From Streptomyces hokutonensis (lineage in GTDB: Bacteria; Actinomycetota; Actinomycetes; Streptomycetales; Streptomycetaceae): a DNA stretch of 64,000 bases. The translations under genes were made by a program, and so were the position numbers. The notes under the pieces were generated by a model. The model did no database searches. It saw nothing but the letters and a program-made list of their open reading frames with translations, and had not been told where the DNA came from. Location of the stretch: assembly GCF_000376565.1 (NCBI RefSeq), contig NZ_BARG01000025.1, positions 124,001-188,000 on the forward strand, read 5' to 3'. This document shows positions 1 to 9,803 of this stretch, one piece after another (position 1 is the stretch's first letter; every line of letters starts with the position of its first letter).

Positions 1-897
1 GTGCTGCGCAGCGCCGACATCACGATGTACCGGGCCAAGTCGGCGGGCGGCAACCGCTTCGAACTCGCCGACCCGGAGGCCGACGCCCGCGCCATCACGC
101 GCCACGGTCTGACCACGGCACTCCCGGCGGCCCTGGACCGCAACGAGTTCTTCATCGAGTACCAGCCGCTGGTCCACCTCGGCGACGGCAGCGTGCGCGG
201 CGCCGAGGCCCTGGTCCGCTGGCTGCACCCGCAGCACGGCGTGCTCGGCCCCGACCGGTTCATCCCGCTCGCCGAACACACGGGCCTGATCGTGCCGTTG
301 GGCCGCTGGGTCCTCGACCAGTCCGTCCGCCAGGCCAAGCAGTGGCAGGAACGACACGGCGGCAACGACGCCACCGGCCCGCTGCGCATCAACGTCAACC
401 TCTCGCCCTGCCAGCTCAGCCACCCCGGCCTGGTGCAGGACACCGTCGACATCCTGGAACGCGCGGGCGTCAGCCCCGACGCCCTCTGCCTGGAGGTCAC
501 CGAGTCCGCGCTCATCGGCGCCGACGACGACCTCCTCAAGCCGCTGCGGCGCCTCGCCGAGATGGGTGTCGACATCGCCCTCGACGACTTCGGCACCGGC
601 TACTCCAACCTCGCCAACCTCCGCCGCCTGCCGGTGAGCATCCTCAAGCTGGACCGCTCCTTCACCCAGGGCATGCAGCAGTTCCCGGCCGACCCCGTCG
701 ACCTCAAGATCGTCGAGGGCATCGTCTCCCTCGCCCACAGCCTGAACCTCGCGGTGACGGTCGAGGGCGTCGAAACGGGCGCGCAGGCCGAGCAGTTGCG
801 GATACTCGGCTGCGACACGGCCCAGGGCTGGTACTACGCCCGCCCCGGCCCGCCGGAGCGGCTGCACGAGCTGGCGCTGATGGACGCGACGGGCTGA
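1..897 (+). CDS. GGDEF/EAL cyclic di-GMP phosphodiesterase, 3' part
   Basis: The reading frame is open from base 1, so the 5' end lies outside the window. The first ~25 residues (DITMYRAKSAGGNRFE) match the usual C-terminal end of a GGDEF domain. An apparently complete EAL domain follows: EYQPLV, the signature EALVRW, NLSPCQL, EVTESAL and DDFGTGYSNL near the middle, and VEGVET near the end. EAL domains hydrolyse cyclic di-GMP to pGpG. The Glu of EAL, the paired Asp of DDFGTG and the late Glu are all present, so phosphodiesterase activity is plausible. In Streptomyces such proteins adjust c-di-GMP, which controls development through BldD. Whether the GGDEF half is active, and whether sensor or membrane segments precede it, cannot be seen. 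The gene converges on the next one with a shared hairpin between them. Confidence 0.9.
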   Translation: MLRSADITMYRAKSAGGNRFELADPEADARAITRHGLTTALPAALDRNEFFIEYQPLVHLGDGSVRGAEALVRWLHPQHGVLGPDRFIPLAEHTGLIVPLGRWVLDQSVRQAKQWQERHGGNDATGPLRINVNLSPCQLSHPGLVQDTVDILERAGVSPDALCLEVTESALIGADDDLLKPLRRLAEMGVDIALDDFGTGYSNLANLRRLPVSILKLDRSFTQGMQQFPADPVDLKIVEGIVSLAHSLNLAVTVEGVETGAQAEQLRILGCDTAQGWYYARPGPPERLHELALMDATG

Positions 898-901
898 GCG
901 A

Positions 902-921
902 CCGCTGCCTCAGGGCAGCGG
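902..921. terminator. GC-rich hairpin between convergent genes
   Basis: CCGCTGCC (902-909) and GGCAGCGG (914-921) form a perfect 8-bp stem with a 4-nt loop. It lies just after the EAL gene stop and overlaps the stop codon of the opposing lipoprotein gene, so it could terminate both transcripts. There is no U-run, which is common in Streptomyces. Confidence 0.6.
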
Positions 922-2133
922 GATCGACCGCAGGCTGCGATGAGTGCCCGCCTGCACGACGACATGGTCCGGGTCCCCGCCCGGCACGGCGAGCCTGGGG
1001 TATTCCCCGCCCCTCGCCTGTGAGTACCGCGGGGACAGGTGCGGCGCGGCGTCGCCGGTCCCCTTCGGACCGGCGCGCAGGTCGATCGAGACCACCCGGT
1101 CCCTGACGGCGGCGTCGTTGCGGGGGGTGAAGGTGAGGAACCGGTCACCCGCCAACTCCCCCTCCTCCGTGGTGTCGTCGTAGCTCCACAGCCTCTTGGG
1201 GTGGACGAGGTCGTACGCGTTCCAGGAACCGGTGCTGGAGTCCTCCGCGTTGGCCTCGTACAGCACGAGCACACCGTCGGACGAGATCACCCCGCGCTCG
1301 GGTTTGTCTCCCGTGTCCTCGGCCGTCTTCAGCGGCCGGAGCGTGTCCGGGTCGAGGCGCTGGAGCGGCGGAAAGGTGTCCTCCGCGGAGTACGGGCTGC
1401 CGGTGCACACGAGGTAGTGGCCGCCGGTGATGAGGTAGTCGCACTCGACGCCCTGGGGACTGGTCGCCACGGTGTTGCCGGTACGCGCGTCGCGCGCGGT
1501 GACCTCGGTGCCGTCGGTGGTGTAGACACGGCCCCCGAAGACGGCCATGTCCCCGTACGGATCCGCCGCGACGCTGTGGTGCCACAGCGATGTGCCGTCG
1601 GACGCCCGGAAGGCGACCAGGGTGATGACCTTCGTGCCCGCCGTCGGGGTCTCAAGAACGTAGACGGTCCCGTCCGCCACCCTGATGACCACCGGGAAGG
1701 CGGAGCCGTCGGTCAGTGGACGCGTCCAAGCCGCCTTGCCCGTGCGCAGATTCGCCGCGCGCAGCGTCTTGCCGGAACTGGTCACGGCCCGCTCGGTGGC
1801 CGAGTCGACGACCAGATCCGCGTCCTTGCCGCGCCCGGCAGGTGGAACGGTCCAGGTGACCTCGCCGGTGCTCCTTGACCGCCCGACCAAACCGCCGGAA
1901 CCGGTGCGGCACACGACCTGGTGAGCCGTCGCCTCGCAACGGCCCTCCGCCGCGGAGTAGTTGGCGGTCCACGCGTTCCACCCCGTGCCGGCGGCGGTCG
2001 GCGAGGCGCTGGGCGTTCCGGATGCCGAGACCGTCGTCCGGTGCGACTCACCGGAAGGCGTGCCTCCCGAACCCGAGCAGCCCGCGAGTATCAGCCCGAC
2101 CAGCGGCACACCGGCCAGCCATGTTCTTCGCAT
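910..2133 (-). CDS. PQQ-repeat beta-propeller lipoprotein
   Basis: A 407-residue protein with a lipoprotein signal: a short Arg-containing start, a hydrophobic core and the lipobox L-A-G-C with the lipidated Cys at residue 19, followed by a Gly/Ser/Thr-rich linker. The rest carries several tryptophan-docking PQQ-like repeats (for example STGEVTWTVP, RTGKAAWTRPL and DGTSLWHHS), which predict a beta-propeller outside the membrane. The ATG at 2133 is chosen over an upstream frame extension because it begins the signal peptide and is preceded by a GGGGGGAA ribosome site. Proteins of this kind act as scaffolds or quinoprotein-like binding domains; no catalytic function can be assigned. It lies head-to-tail after the LysR gene with a 44-bp gap. 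Confidence 0.85.
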   Translation of the reverse strand: MRRTWLAGVPLVGLILAGCSGSGGTPSGESHRTTVSASGTPSASPTAAGTGWNAWTANYSAAEGRCEATAHQVVCRTGSGGLVGRSRSTGEVTWTVPPAGRGKDADLVVDSATERAVTSSGKTLRAANLRTGKAAWTRPLTDGSAFPVVIRVADGTVYVLETPTAGTKVITLVAFRASDGTSLWHHSVAADPYGDMAVFGGRVYTTDGTEVTARDARTGNTVATSPQGVECDYLITGGHYLVCTGSPYSAEDTFPPLQRLDPDTLRPLKTAEDTGDKPERGVISSDGVLVLYEANAEDSSTGSWNAYDLVHPKRLWSYDDTTEEGELAGDRFLTFTPRNDAAVRDRVVSIDLRAGPKGTGDAAPHLSPRYSQARGGEYPRLAVPGGDPDHVVVQAGTHRSLRSIPLP

Positions 2134-2177
2134 CTCTGGTTCCCCCCTCGTACGCGAAAGGTTCATCGTACGGACGA

Positions 2178-3059
2178 TCAGTGCTCCAGCAGCATCCGCT
2201 GCAACTCCCTGGCCGCCCGCGGCGGCGCCACATCGCTGCGATGCGCGAGCGCGATCGTCCGGTGCAGCCCGGGCCGGGCCAGCGGGGTCACCCGCAGCCC
2301 CCGCCCGGACTTCGTCGCGACCATGCGCGGCACCACGGCCACGCCGAGCCCCGCCCGCACGAAGCCGAGGACCGCATCCATCTCGCCGCCCTCCACCGCG
2401 AAGTCGGGTTCGAAGCCCTCGGCGCGGCACGCGGCGACGGTCAGTTCGCGCAGGTCGTAGCCGTGCCGGAACATCACCAGGCGCTCACCCTCCAGGTCGG
2501 CGATGCGGACGGTACGGCCGCGGCCGGGTACCGGCGCCTCCGGTGACGACACGACGACCAGGTCCTCGCGCAGCAGCTCCACCGTGGTCAGCGCCGGTGA
2601 CGGGGTGGGCAGCGGCAGGACCACTAGGGCCAAGTCCAGGGCGCCGCGCGCGAGTTCCCGTACGAGGTCGTGCGAACCGCCCTCCTCGATCAGCAGCCGG
2701 ATGCCCGGATAACGGTCGTGGAAGGCCCGCAGCACGTCCGGCAGCAGCCCCGTGCACAGGCTCGGGGTCGCGCCCAGGCGGACCCGGCCGCTGCGCAGCT
2801 GGACCAGTTCGAGGACCTCGTGCCGGGCCGTGTCCGCGTCGGCCAGGATGCGGCGCGCGAGCGGCAGCAGCGCCTCGCCCGCGTCCGTGAGCGTGATATT
2901 GCCCCGCGCCCGCAGGAACAGATCCGCGCCCAACTCCCGCTCCAGCGCCTTGATCTGCTGGGACAGCGAGGGCTGCGCGACATGGACGAGATCGGCGGCC
3001 CGGGTGAAGTGCCGGGTCTCGGCGACGGCCACGAAGTACTGGAGCTGCTGGAACTGCAT
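2178..3059 (-). CDS. LysR-family transcriptional regulator
   Basis: A 293-residue LysR-type regulator: an N-terminal winged helix-turn-helix (LQYFVAVAETRHFTRAA, then the recognition region QPSLSQQIKALE) and a C-terminal periplasmic-binding-protein-like effector domain. The start at 3059 (MQFQQLQYF) is the usual LysR beginning. A longer frame to 3101 is rejected because it adds residues that are not LysR-like and would run through the promoter. The gene is divergent from sdhC with only 84 bp between them, the classic layout in which a LysR protein controls its neighbour. A T-N11-A motif inside a small dyad lies between the two starts. Regulation of the sdh operon is therefore likely, but the effector is unknown. 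Confidence 0.9.
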   Translation of the reverse strand: MQFQQLQYFVAVAETRHFTRAADLVHVAQPSLSQQIKALERELGADLFLRARGNITLTDAGEALLPLARRILADADTARHEVLELVQLRSGRVRLGATPSLCTGLLPDVLRAFHDRYPGIRLLIEEGGSHDLVRELARGALDLALVVLPLPTPSPALTTVELLREDLVVVSSPEAPVPGRGRTVRIADLEGERLVMFRHGYDLRELTVAACRAEGFEPDFAVEGGEMDAVLGFVRAGLGVAVVPRMVATKSGRGLRVTPLARPGLHRTIALAHRSDVAPPRAARELQRMLLEH

Positions 3060-3068
3060 GCAGCGATG

Positions 3069-3083
3069 ATAGCCGTAGCCTAT
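3069..3083. promoter_or_regulatory. LysR-type T-N11-A dyad between lysR and sdhC
   Basis: ATAG-N7-CTAT contains a T-N11-A core, the general LysR box. The ATGATA at 3066-3071 reads TATCAT on the minus strand and lies 6 nt before the LysR start codon, as expected for a leaderless transcript. Binding at this dyad would therefore also repress lysR itself. The motif is short, so confidence is modest. Confidence 0.4.
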
Positions 3084-3104
3084 GGAATCCAGGCGGATCA
3101 TGTC

Positions 3105-3135
3105 TTGGACCGATCGACCTTCCGGGACCTAACGT
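3105..3135 (+). promoter_or_regulatory. sdhCAB promoter (leaderless)
   Basis: TTGGAC (3105-3110), a 19-bp spacer and TAACGT (3130-3135) precede the sdhC ATG at 3144 by 8 bases. That spacing puts the transcription start at or next to the start codon, so a leaderless mRNA is predicted. Confidence 0.45.
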
Positions 3136-3143
3136 CCGTAGAC

Positions 3144-3851
3144 ATGGCTCTGGCAACGCGGACGGACCGACGGCCGTCGATGGCGCGCACGGTGTGGGAC
3201 AGCTCCGTCGGCAAGAAGACAGTGATGGCCGTCAGCGGCCTGATCATGCTGCTGTACCTGGTCGTCCACATGATCGGGAACCTGAAGATCTTCTTCGGCG
3301 CGGGCGAGTTCAACCACTACGCCCACTGGCTGCGCACCGTCGGCGAGCCCTTCATGCACTACGAGTGGACGCTCTGGCTGATCCGGATCGTCCTGGTGGT
3401 CGCCGCCATCGCGCACGCCGTCTCCGCGTACCAGCTCAGCCGCCGCGACATCAGGGCGCGTCCCAGCAAGTACGTGCACAAGAAACCCCGGGCGACCTAC
3501 GCGACCCGCACCATGCGCTGGGGCGGGATCATCCTCGGCCTGTTCATCGTCTGGCACATCCTCGACCTGACGACCGGCACCGTGCACTCCGGCGGCTTCC
3601 AGGAGGGTCACCCGTACCAGAACGTCGTGGACACCTTCTCCACCTGGTACGGCGACACGATCTACATCGTCGCGATGCTCGCCCTCGGCCTGCACGTCCG
3701 GCACGGCTTCTGGAGCGCCGCCCAGACCCTCGGCGCCGGCAGCCGCAGCCGCGACCGCGCCCTGAAGACCGTCGCCAATGTCCTCGCGCTGCTGCTCACG
3801 GCCGGCTTCATCGCCGTCCCCGTGGGCGTCATGACCGGAGTGGTGAGCTGA
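3144..3851 (+). CDS. sdhC: Succinate dehydrogenase cytochrome b subunit
   Basis: A 235-residue, five-helix membrane anchor of a succinate:quinone oxidoreductase of the single-anchor (type B) class, which lacks a separate sdhD. The helices are visible in order from [19 protein letters not shown], through [25 protein letters not shown] and [17 protein letters not shown], to [13 protein letters not shown]. Histidines in the first four helices are candidate ligands for two haem b groups. The subunit anchors the flavoprotein and iron-sulfur subunits at the cytoplasmic face and passes electrons to menaquinone. The start at 3144 agrees with the leaderless promoter; an internal ATG at 3180 is possible. 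The stop lies one base before sdhA. Confidence 0.93.
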   Translation: MALATRTDRRPSMARTVWDSSVGKKTVMAVSGLIMLLYLVVHMIGNLKIFFGAGEFNHYAHWLRTVGEPFMHYEWTLWLIRIVLVVAAIAHAVSAYQLSRRDIRARPSKYVHKKPRATYATRTMRWGGIILGLFIVWHILDLTTGTVHSGGFQEGHPYQNVVDTFSTWYGDTIYIVAMLALGLHVRHGFWSAAQTLGAGSRSRDRALKTVANVLALLLTAGFIAVPVGVMTGVVS

Positions 3852-3852
3852 A

Positions 3853-5801
<1,949 letters not shown>

Positions 5802-5805
<4 letters not shown>

Positions 5806-6551
5806 AGCTCACCCTGCGCGTCTGGCGGCAACGCAACGCAGACGCCGAAGGCGCCATGTCCACGTACCAAGTGGACGGAATCTCCAGCGACATGTCGTTC
5901 CTGGAGATGCTCGACACCCTCAACGAGGAACTCATCCTCAAGGGTGAGGACCCGGTCGCCTTCGACCACGACTGCCGCGAGGGCATCTGCGGCGCGTGCA
6001 GCCTGGTCATCAACGGCGACGCGCACGGCCCCGAGCGCACCACCACCTGCCAACTCCACATGCGGTCCTTCCAGGACGGCGACACGATCGACATCGAGCC
6101 GTGGCGCGCCTCGGCCTTCCCGGTCGTCAAGGACCTCGTGGTGGACCGCTCGGCCTTCGACCGGATCATCCAGGCGGGCGGCTACATCACCGCGCCGACC
6201 GGCGCGGCCCCCGAGGCCCACGCCGCACCGGTGCCGAAGCCGGACGCCGACTTCGCCTTCGAGCACGCGGAGTGCATCGGCTGCGGGGCGTGCGTGGCCG
6301 CCTGCCCCAACGGCGCCGCGATGCTGTTCACCTCCGCCAAGGTCAACCACCTCAACGTCCTCCCGCAGGGCGCGCCCGAGCGCGAGACGCGGGTGCTGGA
6401 CATGGTGGCGCAGATGGACGAGGAAGGCTTCGGCGGCTGCACGCTGGCCGGCGAGTGCGCGACCGCCTGCCCGAAGGGCATCCCGCTGGTGTCCATCACA
6501 GGGATGAACAAGGAATGGCTGCGGGCGACGCGCAAGGTGGCCAAGCGCTAG
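5802..6551 (+). CDS. sdhB: Succinate dehydrogenase iron-sulfur subunit
   Basis: A 249-residue electron-transfer subunit. Its plant-type [2Fe-2S] ligands lie in [11 protein letters not shown] with a further Cys in TTCQLH. The [4Fe-4S] ligands lie in [12 protein letters not shown] and the [3Fe-4S] ligands in [10 protein letters not shown]. Electrons pass from FADH2 in SdhA through the three clusters to the quinone site near SdhC. The start overlaps the sdhA stop by four bases (ATGA), so the two subunits are translationally coupled. The gene is followed by a strong terminator hairpin. Streptomyces often carries more than one sdh set, so this locus may be the secondary or conditionally used enzyme; the linked LysR gene fits that idea. 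Confidence 0.96.
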
Positions 6552-6592
6552 ACGTCCCAGCTCACCGAACGTTCGCCGGCAGGGTGCGGACG

Positions 6593-6628
6593 GGCGGAGC
6601 CGGAGTGGTGCTCGCTTCCGGCTCCGCC
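6593..6628 (+). terminator. Terminator after sdhCAB
   Basis: GGCGGAGCCGGA (6593-6604) pairs perfectly with TCCGGCTCCGCC (6617-6628) across a 12-nt loop, about 40 bp after the sdhB stop. This is a 12-bp GC stem without a U-run. Confidence 0.75.
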
Positions 6629-6764
6629 AAGCACCCCTGGCATTCAACAACCCCACATCGTCTCTCTCTTCGCGGGTCACGCCACGGACAGTCGGCGTCG
6701 GCACAACAGGTAAGGCGGCACCGCTCGCCGCCGAGCCGCCCCGGCCCGTGACCAGGAGAGAGCC

Positions 6765-7538
6765 ATGACCGGCGTTTCCACCCTCGACCGTCCCTCGCAG
6801 CCCGCCGCGCCGACCCGCTACACCGTCACGCTCGCCCGCGACGAGGACGATGTGCGTGCCGCGCAGCGGCTGCGGCACGACGTCTTCGCCGAGGAGATGG
6901 GCGCCCACCTGGCCAGCCCGCAGCCCGGTCTGGACGTCGACGCCTTCGACGCCTACTGCGACCACCTGCTCGTCCGCGACACGGTCACCGGCCAGGTGGT
7001 CGGCACCTACCGGCTGCTGCCGCCGGAGCGCGCCGCGGTCGCCGGACGGCTCTACTCGGAGAGCGAGTTCGACCTCGCCCCCCTCGACTCGATCCGCCCG
7101 GGCCTCGTCGAGGTCGGCCGCTCCTGCGTCCACCCCGACCACCGCGACGGCACGGTCATCGGCCTCATCTGGGCCGGCATAGCCCGCTACATGGTCGACC
7201 GAGGCCACGAATGGCTGGCAGGCTGCTGCTCGATCCCGCTCGCCGACGGCGGCGCCCTCGCCGCCGGCACCTGGGACCGGGTCAGCGCCAAGCACCTCGC
7301 CCCCGAGGAGTTCCGGGTCCGCCCGCTGCTCCCCTGGAGCCCGGACGGCGTCACCCGCCCCACCGACCGCGTCGAACTCCCGCCGCTGCTGCGCGGATAC
7401 GTCCGCCTCGGCGCCTGGGTCTGCGGCGAGCCCGCCCACGACCCGGACTTCGGGGTCGCCGACCTGTACGTGCTGCTGTCGATGCGCCGGGTCAACCCGC
7501 GCTATCTGCGGCACTTCCTCTCGCTCGTCCCGGCCTGA
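6765..7538 (+). CDS. OlsB-like ornithine N-acyltransferase (GNAT fold)
   Basis: A 257-residue protein of the acyl-homoserine-lactone-synthase/GNAT-like family that includes OlsB, which N-acylates ornithine with a 3-hydroxyacyl group to make lyso-ornithine lipid. Diagnostic stretches are RLRHDVFAEEMGA, DAYCDHLLVRD, VVGTYRLLPPE, VEVGRSCVHPDHRDG and the second-domain LAGCCSIPL. The next gene, a PlsC-type acyltransferase, overlaps it by one base (TGATG). That pairing is the OlsB/OlsA arrangement and supports ornithine-lipid synthesis, a phosphate-free membrane lipid. The start is an ATG preceded by GGAGAG. No convincing PHO box was found in the 136 bp after the sdh terminator, so phosphate control is not shown. 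Confidence 0.8.
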   Translation: MTGVSTLDRPSQPAAPTRYTVTLARDEDDVRAAQRLRHDVFAEEMGAHLASPQPGLDVDAFDAYCDHLLVRDTVTGQVVGTYRLLPPERAAVAGRLYSESEFDLAPLDSIRPGLVEVGRSCVHPDHRDGTVIGLIWAGIARYMVDRGHEWLAGCCSIPLADGGALAAGTWDRVSAKHLAPEEFRVRPLLPWSPDGVTRPTDRVELPPLLRGYVRLGAWVCGEPAHDPDFGVADLYVLLSMRRVNPRYLRHFLSLVPA

Positions 7539-8473
7539 TGAGCGTCTGGCTGCCCAGCGCGCCCTGCACCCCCAGGACGTGCATCGGGCCGACGGGGTCC
7601 GTCACGGCCGTACCGCGCGCCGTGCTGCGATTCGTGGCCGTACTGGTCGTGGTGGCCGCCGGGGCCGCCCTCACCCCCATCGGCGGGCGCATCCCGGCCC
7701 GCGCGGTGCGCTGGTGGTGCCGGACGATCGTCCGGGCCGCCGGCATCCGGCTCCGTATCACCGGCAGCACGACGCCCACCGGCGGACTGCTGCTGGTCGC
7801 CAACCACATCTCGTGGCTGGACATCCCGCTGATGGCCGCCGTACGCCCGGCCCGCATGCTGGCCAAGGCCGAGATCCGGCACTGGCCCGTCGCGGGGACA
7901 CTCACTGCGGGCAGCGGCGCCCTGTTCATCGACCGTGACCGGCTGCGGGCCCTGCCCGAGACGGTCGCCGCCATCGCGGGCGCCCTGCGTGCCGGCGGAG
8001 CGGTCGCCGTCTTCCCCGAGGGCAGCACCTGGTGCGGCCTGGCCCAGGGGCACTTCCGGCGGGCCGTCTTCCAGGCCGCGCTGGACGCCGGCGTACCCGT
8101 CCAGCCGGTCGGCCTGCACTACCTGACCGACGGCGGTACGGCCAGCACCGCGCCCGCCTTCGTCGGCAGCGACTCGCTGCTCACCTCGGTGTGGCGGGTG
8201 GTGTCGACCCGCGGACTGGTCGCCGACGTCGAGGTGGGGGCGACCATAGCGCCCGGCAGCCACCCCGACCGCCGTTCCCTCGCCCACGCCGCGCAGACCG
8301 GGGTCTCGGGCCGGGCCCACCACCCGGACCACTGCACCTCGGTGGCGCGGACACCCGTGAAAATTCGCAGGACGACGCGGAGGCGTCCTGCTAGCGTCGC
8401 GGCCATGAGGATCATCAGGCACACCGGCACCGCGACCGCGCGAGCGACCAGCTCGCCGGCCGCCGACGCCTGA
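7538..8473 (+). CDS. OlsA/PlsC-like 1-acyl-glycerol-phosphate acyltransferase
   Basis: A 311-residue membrane-associated acyltransferase. After a hydrophobic N-terminal segment (VLRFVAVLVVVAAGAALTP) come the four PlsC blocks: NHISWLD (the NHxxxxD form of catalytic block I), GALFIDRDR, VFPEGSTW and the VPVQPVGLHY region. It probably O-acylates the product of the preceding OlsB-like enzyme, completing ornithine lipid. Start and upstream stop share one base. The last ~75 residues are low-complexity and Arg/Ala/Thr-rich, unlike a normal PlsC tail. The 3' end also carries, in the same frame, a promoter-like element and a second ATG at 8405, so part of the tail may be a by-product of the downstream gene's control region. 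A lost earlier stop is possible. Confidence 0.78.
   Translation: MSVWLPSAPCTPRTCIGPTGSVTAVPRAVLRFVAVLVVVAAGAALTPIGGRIPARAVRWWCRTIVRAAGIRLRITGSTTPTGGLLLVANHISWLDIPLMAAVRPARMLAKAEIRHWPVAGTLTAGSGALFIDRDRLRALPETVAAIAGALRAGGAVAVFPEGSTWCGLAQGHFRRAVFQAALDAGVPVQPVGLHYLTDGGTASTAPAFVGSDSLLTSVWRVVSTRGLVADVEVGATIAPGSHPDRRSLAHAAQTGVSGRAHHPDHCTSVARTPVKIRRTTRRRPASVAAMRIIRHTGTATARATSSPAADA
8367..8391. promoter_or_regulatory. Perfect 8-bp inverted repeat before the leader -10
   Basis: GCAGGACG (8367-8374) and CGTCCTGC (8384-8391) form a perfect dyad with a 9-bp spacer. It abuts a TAGCGT hexamer at 8392-8397 that sits 7 bases before the ATG of the leader ORF. It looks like an operator next to a leaderless promoter, although no good -35 is visible. 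Confidence 0.5.
8405..8473 (+). CDS. Putative Ala-rich leader peptide (22 aa)
   Basis: A short frame, MRIIRHTGTATARATS followed by SPAADA, with six Ala codons and four Thr codons in 22. It starts with an ATG at +1 of a presumed leaderless transcript (TAGCGT at 8392-8397) and ends 14 bp before a strong GC hairpin. The gene behind the hairpin resembles alanyl-tRNA synthetase. Ala-rich leader, hairpin and Ala-related enzyme are what a ribosome-mediated attenuator would look like. The frame also coincides with the last 22 codons of the preceding acyltransferase reading frame, so it could merely be that gene's end. Confidence 0.4.
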   Translation: MRIIRHTGTATARATSSPAADA

Positions 8474-8487
8474 CCTCACTCACCTCT

Positions 8488-8513
8488 CCCGGCGGCCGGA
8501 AACGGACCGCCGG
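8488..8513 (+). terminator. Hairpin (attenuator candidate) before AlaRS-like gene
   Basis: CCCGGCGGCCG (from 8488) pairs with CGGACCGCCGGG (to 8513) around a GAAA tetraloop with one bulged base. It begins 14 bp after the leader/acyltransferase stop and 80 bp before the AlaRS-like start. It could be the terminator of the ols pair, an attenuator for the next gene, or both. Confidence 0.6.
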
Positions 8514-8592
8514 GACGTGTCGTTTCCAGCCTCTTCGCAGGTCTCCCCGCGGTTCCTTTCCGGTCCCCACCCGACCCGAAGGACCCACCGCC

Positions 8593-9741
8593 GTGAACAC
8601 CGAAGACACCGTCCGCACGTTCCTGGACTTCTACCGAGAGCGCGGACACGAGCCGATCACCGGCAGCACCCTCCTGCCACCGCCGTCCGACCCGGTCCTC
8701 TTCACCACCTCCGGCATGCACCCGCTCACGCCGTACCTCCAGGGCCGCCCCCATCCACAGGGCCGACGCCTGGTCAACGTCCAGCGCTGTCTGCGCACCA
8801 CCGACCTCGACGAGGTCGGCGACCCCACCCACCTCACCGTGTTCGAGATGCTCGGCTCCTGGTCGCTGGGCGACTACGACCATCCGCAGAGCCTGCGCTG
8901 GGGGTACGAGCTGCTGCGGGACGGCTTCGGCATCCCGAGCGAGAAGCTGTACGTCACCGTCTTCGACACCGACCTCGAATCCCTCGACACCTGGCGGGAG
9001 TTGGGCCTCCCCGTGGAGCCGACCCAGGACGAGAACTGGTGGTCCAACGGACCGACCGGCCCCTGCGGCCCCGACTCCGAGATCTTCTTCTGGACCGGCG
9101 ACGGCCCGCCGGAGGGGCGCCCGACCACCGACTCGCGCTGGGTCGAGATCTGGAACCACGTGCACATGCGGTACGAACGTCGCGAGGACGGCGAACTCGT
9201 GCCGCTCCGGCAGGTCAACGTCGACACGGGCATGGGGCTGGAACGGTTCGTCTCCGTCCTCCAAGGCCGCCGGTCGGTCTATGAGACGGATCTGTTCGAA
9301 CCGTGGATGCGGCTGGTTCCACCGCTCTGGGATCTGGACGAGCCCTCGGTGCGGGTGGTCTGCGACCATCTGCGGTCGAGCGTCGTGGTCCTCGGCGACG
9401 GGGTGCGGCCGTCCAACACCGGGCGGGGGTATGTCCTACGGCGGCTGGTGCGGCGGTTGCTCACGGTTTTGCGGCGCGATGATCCCTCGCGCACGCTGGG
9501 TGATCTGCCGGGGGAGCTGGTCGAGCACACGCTCGACCATTTTCGGCAGTCGCTCGGGGGCGGTGTCGTGCGGGGCGTGTTGATGGATGAGGAGCGGCGG
9601 TTCGGTCTGCTGCTGGAGCGGGGACGGCGGGTGTTGTCGCGGCCGGAGTTTCGGAGGCCGCTGAGCGAGGAGGACTTTCGGTATCTGCACGACACTCATG
9701 GGTTGCCGCGTGATTTGGTGAACGGATTGAAGGGGCAGTAG
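8593..9741 (+). CDS. Short alanyl-tRNA-synthetase-like protein (catalytic core only)
   Basis: A 382-residue class IIc synthetase-like protein that begins at GTG with AAGGA 9 bases upstream. It keeps the landmarks of the AlaRS catalytic and tRNA-recognition region: FTTSGMHPLTPYL, VNVQRCLRTTDLDEVG, TVFEMLGSWSLGDY, NGPTGPCGPDSE, VEIWNHV, VDTGMGLER and PSNTGRGYVLRRLVRR. It stops just after HDTHGLPRDLV, the point where full AlaRS (about 880 residues) reads YDTYGFPxDLT. The editing domain with its zinc motif and the C-Ala domain are therefore missing. It cannot be the housekeeping AlaRS. Possible roles are activation of alanine or an analogue for a side pathway, or a regulatory paralogue. Codon bias weakens near the 3' end, so recent truncation is also possible. 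Confidence 0.75.
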   Translation: MNTEDTVRTFLDFYRERGHEPITGSTLLPPPSDPVLFTTSGMHPLTPYLQGRPHPQGRRLVNVQRCLRTTDLDEVGDPTHLTVFEMLGSWSLGDYDHPQSLRWGYELLRDGFGIPSEKLYVTVFDTDLESLDTWRELGLPVEPTQDENWWSNGPTGPCGPDSEIFFWTGDGPPEGRPTTDSRWVEIWNHVHMRYERREDGELVPLRQVNVDTGMGLERFVSVLQGRRSVYETDLFEPWMRLVPPLWDLDEPSVRVVCDHLRSSVVVLGDGVRPSNTGRGYVLRRLVRRLLTVLRRDDPSRTLGDLPGELVEHTLDHFRQSLGGGVVRGVLMDEERRFGLLLERGRRVLSRPEFRRPLSEEDFRYLHDTHGLPRDLVNGLKGQ

Positions 9742-9742
9742 T

Positions 9743-9791
9743 TCGGCTGCGGGTGCGTGGGGGCTGGTCGCGCAGTTCTCCGCGCCCCTGA
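9743..9791. repeat. Streptomyces-type dispersed intergenic repeat
   Basis: The segment TCGGCTGCGGGTGCGTGG... continuing to CGCGCAGTTCTCCGCGCCCCT resembles a short sequence found many times in Streptomyces intergenic regions, usually at gene 3' ends. It contains GC-rich partial dyads and lies between the AlaRS-like gene and the convergent UvrA-like gene. Recognition is from memory; only one copy was noticed in this window. Confidence 0.5.
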
Positions 9792-9803
9792 AGACAAGGG
9801 TGA

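Noticed and set aside
3060..3101. N-terminal extension of the LysR protein to 3101
   Set aside because: Residues upstream of MQFQQLQYF are not LysR-like and would overlap the promoter and dyad.
6629..6764. PHO box upstream of the olsB-like gene
   Set aside because: Only partial GTCAC matches; no pair of 11-bp direct repeats.
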